DNA from: Rubrivivax sp.
Lineage (GTDB): Bacteria; Pseudomonadota; Gammaproteobacteria; Burkholderiales; Burkholderiaceae_C
DNA: 64,000 nt
Assembly: GCA_016719535.1 (NCBI GenBank)
Contig: JADJYX010000026.1
Coordinates: 1-64,000, forward strand
Direction: 5' to 3'
Shown: positions 15,502 through 24,572 of the stretch, in pieces
Position numbering within the stretch: the stretch's first letter is position 1
Layout: every line of letters starts with the position of its first letter
Translations under genes and position numbers: made by a program
Notes under the pieces: model-generated
What the model saw: the letters and a program-made list of their open reading frames with translations, nothing else
Databases searched by the model: none
Told to the model about the DNA's origin: nothing

Positions 15502-16911
15502 ATGGCCCGGACCCTGCGCCGGCTGGCGCTGCTGACCGCGCTGGGCGCGCCGGGCCTGGCGCAGGCGGCCGAGATCGATGGCGCCCGGCTGGCCGTCTGG
15601 TGGGGCCTGCCGTTTGCCGGCGTGCTGCTGTCGATCGCGCTGATGCCGCTGCTGGCGCCGCGCATCTGGCACCACCATTTCGGCAAGATCGCAGGCGGCT
15701 GGGCGCTGGCCTTCCTGCTGCCGTTTGCCATCGTCTTCGGTCCGGCCGCGGCCGGACAGGCGGTGGTGCATACGCTGCTGGCCGAATACATCCCGTTCAT
15801 CGCGCTGCTGTGCGCGCTGTTCACCGCTGCCGGCGGCATCTACGTGCGCGGCAACCTGCATGGCAGCCCGGGCACCAACGTGGCCATCATGGCCACGGGG
15901 TCCGTGCTGGCCAGCATCATGGGCACCACCGGTGCGTCGATGCTGCTGATCCGGCCGCTGATCCGCGCCAACGACAACCGCAAGCATGTGGCGCACGTGG
16001 TCGTGTTCTTCATCTTCACGGTCAGCAATGCCGGCGGTTCGCTGACACCGCTGGGCGATCCGCCGCTCTTCCTGGGCTTCCTGCGCGGTGTCGACTTCTT
16101 CTGGACGGTGAAGCACATCTTCCCCGAGACGCTGTTCCTGCTGGGGGCGCTGCTGGCGATCTTCTACGTCATCGACCGCTACTGGTACCGCAAGGAGGGC
16201 GTGCTGCCGGTCGACCCCACGCCCGATTCGCCGCGCCTGGGCCTGGACGGCGCCATCAACTTCCTGCCGCTGGCGGCGGTGGTCGTCCTGGTGCTGATGA
16301 GCGGCATCTGGAACCCGGGGATCAGCTTCGACGTCTTCGGCACGCCGGTGGAACTGCAGCAGATCGTGCGCGACGGCCTGCTGGTGGTGGTGACCGTGGT
16401 GTCGCTGGCCATCACGCCGAAATCGGTGCGCGCGGCGAACCAGTTTTCGTGGGCGCCGATGCAGGAGGTGGCCAAGCTCTTCATCGGCATCTTCCTGACC
16501 ATGATCCCGGTGCTGGCGATGCTCAAGGCCGGCGAACAGGGGGCCTTTGCCGCCGTGGCGCGCGCGGTCACCGGCCCCGACGGGCAGCCGCTGCCCTGGG
16601 CCTATTTCTGGTTCAGCGGCGTGCTCAGCTCGTTCCTGGACAACGCGCCGACCTACCTGGTGTTCTTCAACCTCGCCGGCGGCGACCCGGCGCTGCTGAT
16701 GACCACGCTGGCCGGCACGCTGGCCGCCATCTCTGCCGGCTCGGTCTTCATGGGCGCCAACACCTACATCGGCAATGCCCCCAATTTCATGGTCAAGGCC
16801 ATCGCCGAGGACCGCGGCATCCAGATGCCCAGCTTCTTCGGCTACATGGCCTGGAGCGGGGCCATCCTGCTGCCGCTGTTCGGGGTCATGACGCTGATCT
16901 GGTTCCGCTGA
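15502..16911 (+). CDS. Sodium:proton antiporter (citrate-transporter-like fold)
   Basis: A 469-residue inner-membrane protein with an N-terminal signal-like segment (ALLTALGAPGLAQA) and about 11-12 hydrophobic helices. Family motifs are FTVSNAGGSLTPLGDPPLFLG and SSFLDNAPTYLVFFN, as in NhaD-like/ion-transporter superfamily antiporters. A loop at about residues 235-250 is charged. The start is ATG 15502, two bases after the nitroreductase stop. It lies just before a full Mrp antiporter operon, so two Na+/H+ systems are side by side, which would suit pH or sodium homeostasis. Confidence 0.85.
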   Translation: MARTLRRLALLTALGAPGLAQAAEIDGARLAVWWGLPFAGVLLSIALMPLLAPRIWHHHFGKIAGGWALAFLLPFAIVFGPAAAGQAVVHTLLAEYIPFIALLCALFTAAGGIYVRGNLHGSPGTNVAIMATGSVLASIMGTTGASMLLIRPLIRANDNRKHVAHVVVFFIFTVSNAGGSLTPLGDPPLFLGFLRGVDFFWTVKHIFPETLFLLGALLAIFYVIDRYWYRKEGVLPVDPTPDSPRLGLDGAINFLPLAAVVVLVLMSGIWNPGISFDVFGTPVELQQIVRDGLLVVVTVVSLAITPKSVRAANQFSWAPMQEVAKLFIGIFLTMIPVLAMLKAGEQGAFAAVARAVTGPDGQPLPWAYFWFSGVLSSFLDNAPTYLVFFNLAGGDPALLMTTLAGTLAAISAGSVFMGANTYIGNAPNFMVKAIAEDRGIQMPSFFGYMAWSGAILLPLFGVMTLIWFR

Positions 16912-16951
16912 CCGGCCTGGCCTGACCGCGCGCCGACGAGCCCCAGGCCGG
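16912..16951. repeat. 9-bp inverted repeat between antiporter and mrp genes
   Basis: CCGGCCTGG (16912-16920) and CCAGGCCGG (16943-16951) are exact complements with a 22-nt spacer, directly after the antiporter stop. There is no T-tract, so its use as a terminator is uncertain. Confidence 0.35.
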
Positions 16952-17039
16952 GTGCGGCCATGAGGGGCCCTCACGGGGCCATGTTCTAGACTCGCGGGCT
17001 TTTGCGCCGGCGGCTGGCCGGTCCCACCGCCCGCTGTCG

Positions 17040-19877
17040 ATGAGCCCGCTTGCCCTGGTCGTCCTGCTGCCCCTGGTGCTCGGCACCACGCTGTGCTTCT
17101 GGGCCGGCCGGGTGCAAACGCCGGCGCGGCGCCGCCTGAGCGCCGCCATCGCCGCGGCCGTGGCGCTGGCGGCACTCGGGCTGCTGCTGCAGCACGCACC
17201 GGCGGTGCTGGCCGGCGAGGTGCTGCTGACCCGGGCCGAATGGGCGCCGGCAATCGGCCTCAATGCCAATTTCCGGCTCGACGCGCTGGCGCTGATGTTC
17301 GGCGGGCTGATCACCGGCATCGGCGTGCTGGTGGTGCTGTATGCCGCCTTCTACCTGCACCACGACGACCCGGCGGGCAAATTCTTCGGCACGCTGATGC
17401 TGTTCATGGCCGCGATGCTGGGCATCGTGCTGTCGGACAACCTGCTGCTGCTGCTGGTCTTCTGGGAGCTGACCAGCATCTCCTCGTTCCTGCTCATCGG
17501 CTACTGGGGCCGGCTGGAAGCGTCGCGCGCCGGCGCGCGCATGGCGCTGGCCGTCACCGGCGGCGGCGGGCTGGTGATGCTGGCCGGCATCGTGGTGCTG
17601 GGTCAGATCGCCGGCACCTTCGACCTGTCGGAGATGCTCGGGCGCGGCGAGGAGATCCGCGGCCACGCGCTCTATCCGCTGGCGCTGCTGCTGATCCTGG
17701 GCGGCTGCTTCACCAAGAGCGCCCAGCTGCCGTTCCATTTCTGGCTGCCCGAGGCGATGGCCGCGCCGACGCCGGTGTCGGCCTACCTGCACTCGGCGAC
17801 GATGGTCAAGGCCGGCCTCTTCATGATGATGCGCATGTACCCGGTGCTGGGTGGCACGGCGCTGTTCGAGGGCATCGTCGCCAGCGTGGGCCTGGCGACG
17901 ATGGTGTTTGCCGCCTTCGTGGCCCTCTTCAAGCACGACCTCAAGGGGCTGCTGGCCTATTCGACCGTCAGCCACCTGGGGCTGATCACCTTCCTGATCG
18001 GGCTGAATTCGCCGCTGTCGATGGTGGCTGCGGTGTTCCACATCCTCAACCACGCCAGCTTCAAGGCGGCGCTGTTCATGAGCGCGGGCATCGTCGACCA
18101 CGAGACCGGCACGCGCGACATGCGCCGCCTGGGCGGCCTGATGGCGGTGCTGCCGGTGATGGGCACGCTGATGCTGGTGGCCTCGGCGGCGATGGCCGGG
18201 CTGCCGCCGTTCAACGGCTTCATCAGCAAGGAGATGATGCTGCACGAGGCGGTGTACGCCGGGATGTGGGGCCCTGCGTCCTGGCTGGTGCCGGTGCTGG
18301 CCACCGCCGGCGGCCTGTTCTCGGCCGCCTATTCGCTGCGGCTGGTGCACGACACCTTCTTCAATGGCCCGCCGCGCGCGCTGCCCAACGCCCATCCGCA
18401 CGAGCCGCCCTGGGGCATGAAGGCGCCGGTGCTGCTGCTGGTAGTCATCTGCATCGCGGTCGGCCTGGCGCCGATGTGGATCGCCGGGCCGCTGGTGGCG
18501 GCGGTGGCGTCGACGGTGCTGGGCGCGCCGGCGCCGGCTTTCGAACTGGCCCTCTGGCACGGCCTGAACCTGCCGCTGGCCCTGAGCGTGGTGGCCGTGA
18601 TCGGCGGCGTGCTGCTGTATGCGGGTCTGCAGCGCGGCGGCCGGCTGCATCGCTGGCTGCCGGGGCCTTTGCAGGGCAAGGCGGTATTCACGGCGGCCAT
18701 CGACGGCCTGTTCGGCGCGGCCGGACGCATCACCCGGCTGCTGGAAAACGGCTCGCTGCAACGCTACGCGGCCTGGATGGTGGGCGCGGCGGTGCTGGTG
18801 GCAGCCTGGCCGTTCTGGGCCGCCACTGGCGACACCCCGCAAACCGGTGCGCGCACGCTGCTGCCGGCCACGCCGCTGGCGGTGGCCATCTGGCTGGCGC
18901 TGCTGGTGATCGGCACGGCGCTGGTGCTGGCGCAGCGCCAGCGTTTCGTCGCCACCGTGCTCACCGGCGCCGTGGGGCTGGTGGCCTCGCTGACCTTCGT
19001 CGCCTTCTCGGCACCCGACCTGGCGATGACGCAGCTGTCGGTCGACGTCGTCTCCACCGCGCTGATGCTGATGGGCCTGGCGCTGCTGCCGCAGGTCTCG
19101 CCGCGCGAGTCGAGCGCCCTGCGGCGCTGGCGCGACGGCGCGCTGGCCGTGGCCGGCGGCGGCGGCATCGCCTGGCTGACCTGGCTGGCGCTGACGCGCG
19201 ACCACGACGCCATCTCGTGGTACTTCCTGGAGCAGTCGCTGCCCGCGGGCGGCGGCAGCAACGCGGTCAACGTCATCCTGGTCGACTTCCGCGGCTACGA
19301 CACCTTCGGCGAGATCACCGTGCTGGGCATCGCCGGCATCGGCGTGCTGGCGCTGCTGGACGGCTTGCGCGCGCAGCGGCCGGCGCTCGATGCGCAGGGC
19401 CGGCCCTGGAGCTTCGAGCGCCGGCCGCTGATGCTGCGCGTGGCCGCCCGCCTGGTGCTGCCGATGGCGCTGGTGGTGTCGGCCTATATCTTCTGGCGCG
19501 GCCACAACCTGCCCGGCGGCGGCTTCATCGCCGGTCTGGTGACGGCGGTGGCGCTGGTGCTGCAGTACATGGCACTGGGCCAGCAGCGCGCCGATGCGCT
19601 GCTGCACGGCGCCGGCGGTCGCCGCTTCACGCGCTGGATCGGCAGCGGGCTGGCGATCGCCGGCCTCACGGGCCTGGGCGCCTTCGCCTTCGGCCACCCC
19701 TTCCTCACCAGCGCGTTCGGCCACCCGACGGTGCCGCTGCTGGGTGAACTGCCGCTGGCCACCGCGGCGATCTTCGACCTCGGCGTCTATATCACCGTGG
19801 TGGGTGCGACGATGCTGATGCTGTCGGTGCTGGGTGCTGCCAGCAAGGGCGTGGCGCCCGTCGGGGGGCGCGCATGA
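17040..19877 (+). CDS. mrpA: Mrp antiporter subunit A fused to subunit B
   Basis: A 945-residue membrane protein. Residues 1 to about 760 are the NuoL-like MrpA with the proton-path helices (LLLVFWELTSISSFLLIGYW, KSAQLPFHFWLPEAMAAPTP, STVSHLGLITFLIGLN). The C-terminal part includes an MbhE-like region (FRGYDTFGEITVLGIAGIG) and an MnhB domain (FWRGHNLPGGGFIAGLVTA). No separate mrpB follows, so the fusion supplies it. The complex exchanges cytoplasmic Na+ or K+ for protons. It is the first gene of a seven-function operon and overlaps mrpC by 4 nt. Confidence 0.93.
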   Translation: MSPLALVVLLPLVLGTTLCFWAGRVQTPARRRLSAAIAAAVALAALGLLLQHAPAVLAGEVLLTRAEWAPAIGLNANFRLDALALMFGGLITGIGVLVVLYAAFYLHHDDPAGKFFGTLMLFMAAMLGIVLSDNLLLLLVFWELTSISSFLLIGYWGRLEASRAGARMALAVTGGGGLVMLAGIVVLGQIAGTFDLSEMLGRGEEIRGHALYPLALLLILGGCFTKSAQLPFHFWLPEAMAAPTPVSAYLHSATMVKAGLFMMMRMYPVLGGTALFEGIVASVGLATMVFAAFVALFKHDLKGLLAYSTVSHLGLITFLIGLNSPLSMVAAVFHILNHASFKAALFMSAGIVDHETGTRDMRRLGGLMAVLPVMGTLMLVASAAMAGLPPFNGFISKEMMLHEAVYAGMWGPASWLVPVLATAGGLFSAAYSLRLVHDTFFNGPPRALPNAHPHEPPWGMKAPVLLLVVICIAVGLAPMWIAGPLVAAVASTVLGAPAPAFELALWHGLNLPLALSVVAVIGGVLLYAGLQRGGRLHRWLPGPLQGKAVFTAAIDGLFGAAGRITRLLENGSLQRYAAWMVGAAVLVAAWPFWAATGDTPQTGARTLLPATPLAVAIWLALLVIGTALVLAQRQRFVATVLTGAVGLVASLTFVAFSAPDLAMTQLSVDVVSTALMLMGLALLPQVSPRESSALRRWRDGALAVAGGGGIAWLTWLALTRDHDAISWYFLEQSLPAGGGSNAVNVILVDFRGYDTFGEITVLGIAGIGVLALLDGLRAQRPALDAQGRPWSFERRPLMLRVAARLVLPMALVVSAYIFWRGHNLPGGGFIAGLVTAVALVLQYMALGQQRADALLHGAGGRRFTRWIGSGLAIAGLTGLGAFAFGHPFLTSAFGHPTVPLLGELPLATAAIFDLGVYITVVGATMLMLSVLGAASKGVAPVGGRA

Positions 19878-20236
19878 TCTCGATGGAATTCCTGGTTGCC
19901 ACCGGCATCGGCTTCGTCGTCGCCTGCGGCATCTACCTGCTGCTGCGCGGGCGCAGCTTCACGGTCGTGCTCGGCCTGTCGCTGCTGGGCTATGCGGTCA
20001 ATGTCTTCATCTTCGCGATGGGGCGGCTGTGGAGCGCGGCGCCGCCGATCCTGCAGGGCCGGGAGCCGGTGGCCGACCCGCTGCCGCAGGCGCTGGTGCT
20101 GACGGCCATCGTCATCGGCTTCGCGACCACCGGCTTCGTCATCGAACTGGCGCTGCGCAGCCGCCACGACAACGGCAGCGACCATGTCGATGGCCACGAC
20201 GAGGCCGAAACCGGCAAGGACGGGGGCCGCGCATGA
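19874..20236 (+). CDS. mrpC: Mrp antiporter subunit C
   Basis: A 120-residue NuoK-like protein with three transmembrane helices (about residues 4-22, 29-47 and 73-95). It has GIYLLLRGRSFTVVLGLSLL, GYAVNVFIFAMGRLW and DPLPQALVLTAIVIGFATTG, the signature of MnhC/MrpC. The C-terminal tail is hydrophilic and Asp/His-rich. The start and stop overlap mrpA and mrpD by 4 nt each (ATGA), which implies translational coupling. Confidence 0.94.
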   Translation: MISMEFLVATGIGFVVACGIYLLLRGRSFTVVLGLSLLGYAVNVFIFAMGRLWSAAPPILQGREPVADPLPQALVLTAIVIGFATTGFVIELALRSRHDNGSDHVDGHDEAETGKDGGRA

Positions 20237-21849
20237 GCAGCCTCTGGACGCAGCACCTGCCGGTGCTGCCGGTGCTGCTGCCGGCCTTCACGGCGATGGC
20301 GCTGCTGCTGATCGGCGACCACGGTGGCGACAGCCACGGCGGCCATGGTCACCGCCGCCTGCTGTGGGCGCGGCGGCTGGCGATGGCCTCGGTGCTGCTG
20401 GGCGCGCTGCTGTCGGCCACGCTGGTGCTGCAGGCGGCCGGCGGCGAGATCACCGTCTACCGCGTCGGCGACTGGCCGGCGCCCTACGGCATCGCGCTGG
20501 TGGTCGACCGCCTGGGTGCATTGATGCTGCTGCTGACCTCGCTGGTGGCCGTGCCGGTGCTGTGGTATGCCAGCGGCGGCTGGGATGCCCATGGCCGCCA
20601 CTTCCACGCGCTGTTCCAGTTTCAGCTGATGGGCCTGAACGGCGCCTTCGTCACCGGCGACCTCTTCAACCTGTTCGTCTTCTTCGAGGTGCTGCTGATC
20701 GCCTCGTATGTGCTGATGCTGCACGGCCAGGGCCGCACGCGGCTGCGCGTGGGCCTGCACTACGTGGTGCTCAACCTCGCGGCGTCGGCGCTGTTCCTGA
20801 TCGGCGTGGCGCTGCTGTATGCCAAGACCGGCACGCTCAATTTTGCCGACCTGGCGTTGCGCGTGCCGCTGGTCACCGGCCCCGACGCCCTGCTGGTGCA
20901 GGCAGCCGGCCTCATCCTGCTGGTGGTCTTCGGCTTCAAGGCGGCACTGGCGCCGCTGTCGATGTGGCTGCCGGCGACCTATGCCGCGTCCACGGCGCCG
21001 GTGGCGGCGCTGTTCGCCATCATGACCAAGGTCGGCGTCTATGCCATCCTGCGCGTGCATGGCGTGATCTTCGGCACCGGCGCCGGCGAATCGGCGCTGG
21101 TGGCCGAGCCACTGCTGCTGCCGCTGGCCTTGACGACCAGCGTGCTGGGTGTGCTGGGTGCGCTGGCGGCGCGCACGCTCGAACGGCTGGTGGCGTGGCT
21201 GACGGTGGCCTCGGTGGGCACGGTGCTGGTGGCCATCGGCCTGTATACGCCCGCGGCCTGGTCGGCGGCGCTGTACTACATGGTCAACAGCACGCTGGTG
21301 GTGGCAGGCCTGTTCCTGCTGGCCGAACTGGTGGCCGCACAGCGGGGTGATGCCGCCGACCGGCTGCAGCCCGCATCGCCGGTGGCCCAGCCTGCGCTGC
21401 TGGGGCTGATGATGCTGCTGGCCGCGGCATCGGCCGCCGGCCTGCCGCCGCTGCCGGGCTTCATCGGCAAGCTGATGCTGCTGGAGGCGGCCACGCCGCA
21501 TGCCTGGCAGGCCGCGGTGTGGACCACCGTGCTGGGCGTCGGTTTCCTGACCCTGGTGGGGCTCGCTCGTGCCGGCAGCATCCTCTTCTGGCACGTCAGC
21601 GACGAGGCACCCGGCGCCGCCAGCGGGGCCAGCGGCCAGCTGCTGTCGGCCACGCTGATGCTGCTGGCCGCCAGCGTGGCGGTGAGCGCCTTTGCCGCGC
21701 CACTGCAGCGCTACACCCAGGCGGCGGCCGAGCAGCTGCTCGACCGCGCCGCCTATGCCCGCGCCGTGCTCGGTGAACAGGCTGCGAGCCAGGGCACCAC
21801 GCGGCCCTACCGCTTCGAGACGCCTTCGCGCCAGGAGGCCCGGCCATGA
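20233..21849 (+). CDS. mrpD: Mrp antiporter subunit D
   Basis: A 538-residue NuoN/NuoM-like antiporter subunit with about 14 helices. Key segments are TGDLFNLFVFFEVLLIASYV, FGFKAALAPLSMWLPATYA and LPPLPGFIGKLMLLEAA, holding the lysine and glutamate expected in the proton channel. A His/Asp/Gly-rich loop after the first helix (DHGGDSHGGHGH, residues 30-41) is unusual. The start at ATG 20233 overlaps mrpC by 4 nt; the 3' end overlaps mrpE by 4 nt. Confidence 0.94.
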   Translation: MSSLWTQHLPVLPVLLPAFTAMALLLIGDHGGDSHGGHGHRRLLWARRLAMASVLLGALLSATLVLQAAGGEITVYRVGDWPAPYGIALVVDRLGALMLLLTSLVAVPVLWYASGGWDAHGRHFHALFQFQLMGLNGAFVTGDLFNLFVFFEVLLIASYVLMLHGQGRTRLRVGLHYVVLNLAASALFLIGVALLYAKTGTLNFADLALRVPLVTGPDALLVQAAGLILLVVFGFKAALAPLSMWLPATYAASTAPVAALFAIMTKVGVYAILRVHGVIFGTGAGESALVAEPLLLPLALTTSVLGVLGALAARTLERLVAWLTVASVGTVLVAIGLYTPAAWSAALYYMVNSTLVVAGLFLLAELVAAQRGDAADRLQPASPVAQPALLGLMMLLAAASAAGLPPLPGFIGKLMLLEAATPHAWQAAVWTTVLGVGFLTLVGLARAGSILFWHVSDEAPGAASGASGQLLSATLMLLAASVAVSAFAAPLQRYTQAAAEQLLDRAAYARAVLGEQAASQGTTRPYRFETPSRQEARP

Positions 21850-22370
21850 ACCGATCGCCGACGACGGCCCCGGCCCGCGGCTGGCTGCCGCACCCGCTGC
21901 TGTCGCTGCTGCTGGCGTCGGTGTGGCTGCTGCTGCAGCAGAGTCTGGCGCTGCCGCAGCTGATCACCGCGGGGGTGCTGGGCCTGGTGGTGCCGCGGCT
22001 GGTGGCGGGCTTCCTCGGCCCGGCCAACCGGGTGCACCGGCCGCTGCGGGCGCTGCGCTTCGCCGGCATCGTGCTGTGGGACATCGTGGTGTCCAACCTG
22101 ACGGTGGCGCGCATCGTGCTCGACCCGCGCTCGCGCCCGCAACCGGCCTGGGTGAAGGTGCCGCTGGATACGCAGCACCCGCTGGTCATCACGCTGCTGG
22201 CGACCATCGTCACCACCACGCCGGGCACGGTCTCGTGCGTCGTCGACGAGGCGGGCGGGTTCATCCTCGTGCATGCGCTCGACTGCGACGACGTCGACGC
22301 CGCGGCCCGCGGCATGAAGGACCGCTACGAGGCGCCGCTGCGCGCCATCCTCGAAGGGGTGCAGTCATGA
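21846..22370 (+). CDS. mrpE: Mrp antiporter subunit E
   Basis: A 174-residue protein with two N-terminal helices and the MnhE pattern: PLLSLLLASVWLLLQQSL, then VSNLTVARIVLDPR, then LLATIVTTTPGTVSCVVDEA and a soluble end. MrpE is needed for complex assembly or function in several bacteria. It is overlapped by 4 nt on both sides within the operon. Confidence 0.93.
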   Translation: MNRSPTTAPARGWLPHPLLSLLLASVWLLLQQSLALPQLITAGVLGLVVPRLVAGFLGPANRVHRPLRALRFAGIVLWDIVVSNLTVARIVLDPRSRPQPAWVKVPLDTQHPLVITLLATIVTTTPGTVSCVVDEAGGFILVHALDCDDVDAAARGMKDRYEAPLRAILEGVQS

Positions 22371-22636
22371 TCACCTGGGCGCTGGATTTCGCCACCGCGG
22401 CCGTCGGGCTGGCGCTGGTGCTGTGCGTGTGGCGGCTGCTGCGCGGCCCCGAGGCCACCGACCGCGTGCTGGCGCTGGACACCCTGTACGTCAACGTGGT
22501 CGCGCTGGTGGTGCTGCTGGGCATCCGCCAGGGGTCGGACCTGTTCTTCGAGGCCGCGCTGCTGATCGCGCTGCTGGGTTTTGCCGGGACGGTGGCGCTG
22601 GCACGCTACCTCAGCCGCGGCGACATCATCGAGTAG
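22367..22636 (+). CDS. mrpF: Mrp antiporter subunit F
   Basis: An 89-residue three-helix protein, starting MITWALDFATAAVGLALVL at ATG 22367, with LRGPEATDRVLALDTLYVN, the conserved Asp-containing block of MnhF/MrpF. The start overlaps the mrpE stop by 4 nt. The stop lies 4 nt before mrpG. Confidence 0.92.
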   Translation: MITWALDFATAAVGLALVLCVWRLLRGPEATDRVLALDTLYVNVVALVVLLGIRQGSDLFFEAALLIALLGFAGTVALARYLSRGDIIE

Positions 22637-22640
22637 AACG

Positions 22641-22991
22641 ATGGACACGCTGGAACAACTGCACTGGGGCTGGCAGGCGGCGATCGCGATCGCGCTCGTC
22701 GTCGGCGGCCTCTTCGCGCTGGTGGGCGCCATCGGCCTGCTGCGCTTCCCCGACTTCTACATGCGGCTGCATGCGCCGACCAAGGCCACCACGCTGGGCG
22801 TCGGCGGTGTGCTGGTGGCCAGCCTGTGCGTGACCTGGTCGCGCGGCGGTTTCGGCCTGCACGAATTGCTGATCACGCTCTTTCTCTTCATCACCGCGCC
22901 GGTATCGGCCAACCTGCTGGCGCAGGCGGCGCTGCACCTGCGCGTGCCGTCGCGGGCCGGGGATCCGCCGCCACCACTCGACCAGGGTTGA
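22641..22991 (+). CDS. mrpG: Mrp antiporter subunit G
   Basis: A 116-residue protein with three helices. It has FALVGAIGLLRFPDFYMRLH and APTKATTLGVGGVL, the MnhG/MrpG signature, and ITAPVSANLLAQAAL in helix three. I chose ATG 22641 because the sequence before it overlaps mrpF out of frame and has no family match. It completes the Mrp set. Confidence 0.93.
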   Translation: MDTLEQLHWGWQAAIAIALVVGGLFALVGAIGLLRFPDFYMRLHAPTKATTLGVGGVLVASLCVTWSRGGFGLHELLITLFLFITAPVSANLLAQAALHLRVPSRAGDPPPPLDQG

Positions 22992-22995
22992 AGGC

Positions 22996-23538
22996 GTGTT
23001 CGCGCGCATCAAGCGTCTGCTGCCCGATCCCGGGCAACTCGCCGGCAACCGCTGGCTGCGCTGGCTGGGGCCGCGCATGTTTCATCCGCGGCTGTGGCAT
23101 GTCAGCCGGCGCGGCGTGGCGCTGGGCGTGGCCATCGGCGTCTTCTTCGGCTTCCTGATCCCCATCGCGCAGATTCCGGTCTCGGCGGCGGTGGCGGTGG
23201 CCTTGCGCGCCAACCTGCCCACCGCGGTGGCGAGCACGCTGGTGACCAACCCGGTGACCTTTCCGCCGGTGTACTACGCGGCGTGGAAAGTCGGCGGTGC
23301 CATCCTGGGCGAGCCGCCACCGCGGGCCGGCAACTTTCCCGAGGCCGAGTCCGAGTCGAGCGGCTGGCAGTCCGCCTGGCACTTCGTCTCCGGGGTCGGC
23401 CGCCCGCTGGTGCTCGGCTTGGCCCTGTTTGCCATCGCGTCGGGCATCGGCCTGTACCTGCTGATCAGCCTGGGCTGGGTGCTGCGCGTGCGCTGGCGCC
23501 GCCGCCGGCGGGTCATCGGGCGCTTGCACGGCCATTGA
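22996..23538 (+). CDS. DUF2062 membrane protein
   Basis: A 180-residue protein with the DUF2062 pattern: a basic N-terminus (RWLRWLGPRMFHPRLWHVSR), a hairpin of two helices around GVALGVAIGVFFGFLIPIAQ, then NPVTFPPVYYAAWKVG and a C-terminal helix with an Arg-rich end. The function of the family is unknown. The GTG start at 22996, 4 nt after mrpG, gives the conserved basic N-terminus, while an internal ATG would remove it. It is probably co-transcribed with the mrp genes. Confidence 0.82.
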   Translation: MFARIKRLLPDPGQLAGNRWLRWLGPRMFHPRLWHVSRRGVALGVAIGVFFGFLIPIAQIPVSAAVAVALRANLPTAVASTLVTNPVTFPPVYYAAWKVGGAILGEPPPRAGNFPEAESESSGWQSAWHFVSGVGRPLVLGLALFAIASGIGLYLLISLGWVLRVRWRRRRRVIGRLHGH

Positions 23539-23573
23539 AGGTGCCGGCGTCGCGCCTTCACTAGACTTGACCC

Positions 23574-24572
23574 ATGAGCAAGCCATCCGTCCTGGTCGCC
23601 CGCGCCGTCTTTCCCGAGGTCGTCGCGCGGCTGCGCGAGCATTTCGAGGTCGAGGACAACCCGACCGACACCATCTACAGCAAGCCGCAGCTCATCGAGC
23701 GCCTGCAGGGCAAGGCTGGCGCCTTCACCACCGGCAGCGAGCGCATCGACGCCGAGGTGCTGGCGGCCTGCCCGCAGCTGCGCGCGGTGTGCAACATGGC
23801 GGTGGGCTTCAACAATGTCGACCTGCCGGCCTGCACCGCGCGCGGCGTGATGGCCACCAATACGCCCGACGTGCTGACCGAGACGACGGCGGATTTCGGC
23901 TTCGCGCTGATGATGGCCACCGCGCGCCGCATCACCGAGAGCGAACGCTTTCTGCGCCGCGGCGAATGGACGCGCTGGGCCTACGACATGTTCATCGGCC
24001 CCGACGTGCATGGCGCCACGCTGGGCATCCTGGGCATGGGCCGCATCGGCCAGGCGATCGCGCGGCGCGGTGCGCTCGGCTTCGGCATGAAGGTGATCTA
24101 TCACAACCGCAGCCGGCTGCCGGCCGGGCAGGAGGCGCCGCTCGGCGCGCGCTGGGTCGACAAGGCGACGCTGCTGCGCGAGGCCGACCACCTGGTGCTG
24201 GTGCTGCCCTACAGCGCCGAGAGCCACCATGCCATCGGCGCCGCCGAACTGGCGCAGATGAAACCCGGCGCCACGCTGACCAACGTGGCGCGCGGCGGCA
24301 TCGTCGACGACGCCGCGCTGGCGCAGGCCCTGCGCGACGGGCGCATCGCTGCCGCCGGCCTCGATGTCTTCGAGGGTGAGCCGTCGGTGCACCCGGCACT
24401 GCTGGAGCTGCCCAACGTCGTGCTCACGCCGCACATCGCCAGCGCCAGCCTGGCCACGCGCCGCGCCATGGCCGAGCTGGCGGCCGACAACCTGATCGCC
24501 GCGCTGGGCTGCGGGCCGCGGGCCGGGCGCCCGCCGTCGCTGCTCAACCCCGAGCTGCTGGCGGCACGCTGA
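23574..24572 (+). CDS. D-isomer 2-hydroxyacid dehydrogenase (glyoxylate/2-ketogluconate reductase type)
   Basis: A 332-residue dehydrogenase starting MSKPSVLVARAVFPE. The Rossmann motif is LGILGMGRIGQAIARRGALG, the substrate Arg is in VARGGIVDD, and the catalytic Glu/His pair is in FEGEPSVH and LTPHIASAS. Length and motifs fit GhrB/TkrA-type enzymes that reduce glyoxylate, hydroxypyruvate or 2-ketogluconate with NAD(P)H. The exact substrate cannot be fixed. Its last 29 nt overlap the end of the convergent MFS gene. Confidence 0.9.
   Translation: MSKPSVLVARAVFPEVVARLREHFEVEDNPTDTIYSKPQLIERLQGKAGAFTTGSERIDAEVLAACPQLRAVCNMAVGFNNVDLPACTARGVMATNTPDVLTETTADFGFALMMATARRITESERFLRRGEWTRWAYDMFIGPDVHGATLGILGMGRIGQAIARRGALGFGMKVIYHNRSRLPAGQEAPLGARWVDKATLLREADHLVLVLPYSAESHHAIGAAELAQMKPGATLTNVARGGIVDDAALAQALRDGRIAAAGLDVFEGEPSVHPALLELPNVVLTPHIASASLATRRAMAELAADNLIAALGCGPRAGRPPSLLNPELLAAR

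Noticed and set aside
16986..19724. Leftward open frame of about 910 codons antisense to mrpA
   Set aside because: It is Gln/Arg/His-rich without any domain, while the opposite strand encodes a textbook MrpA.
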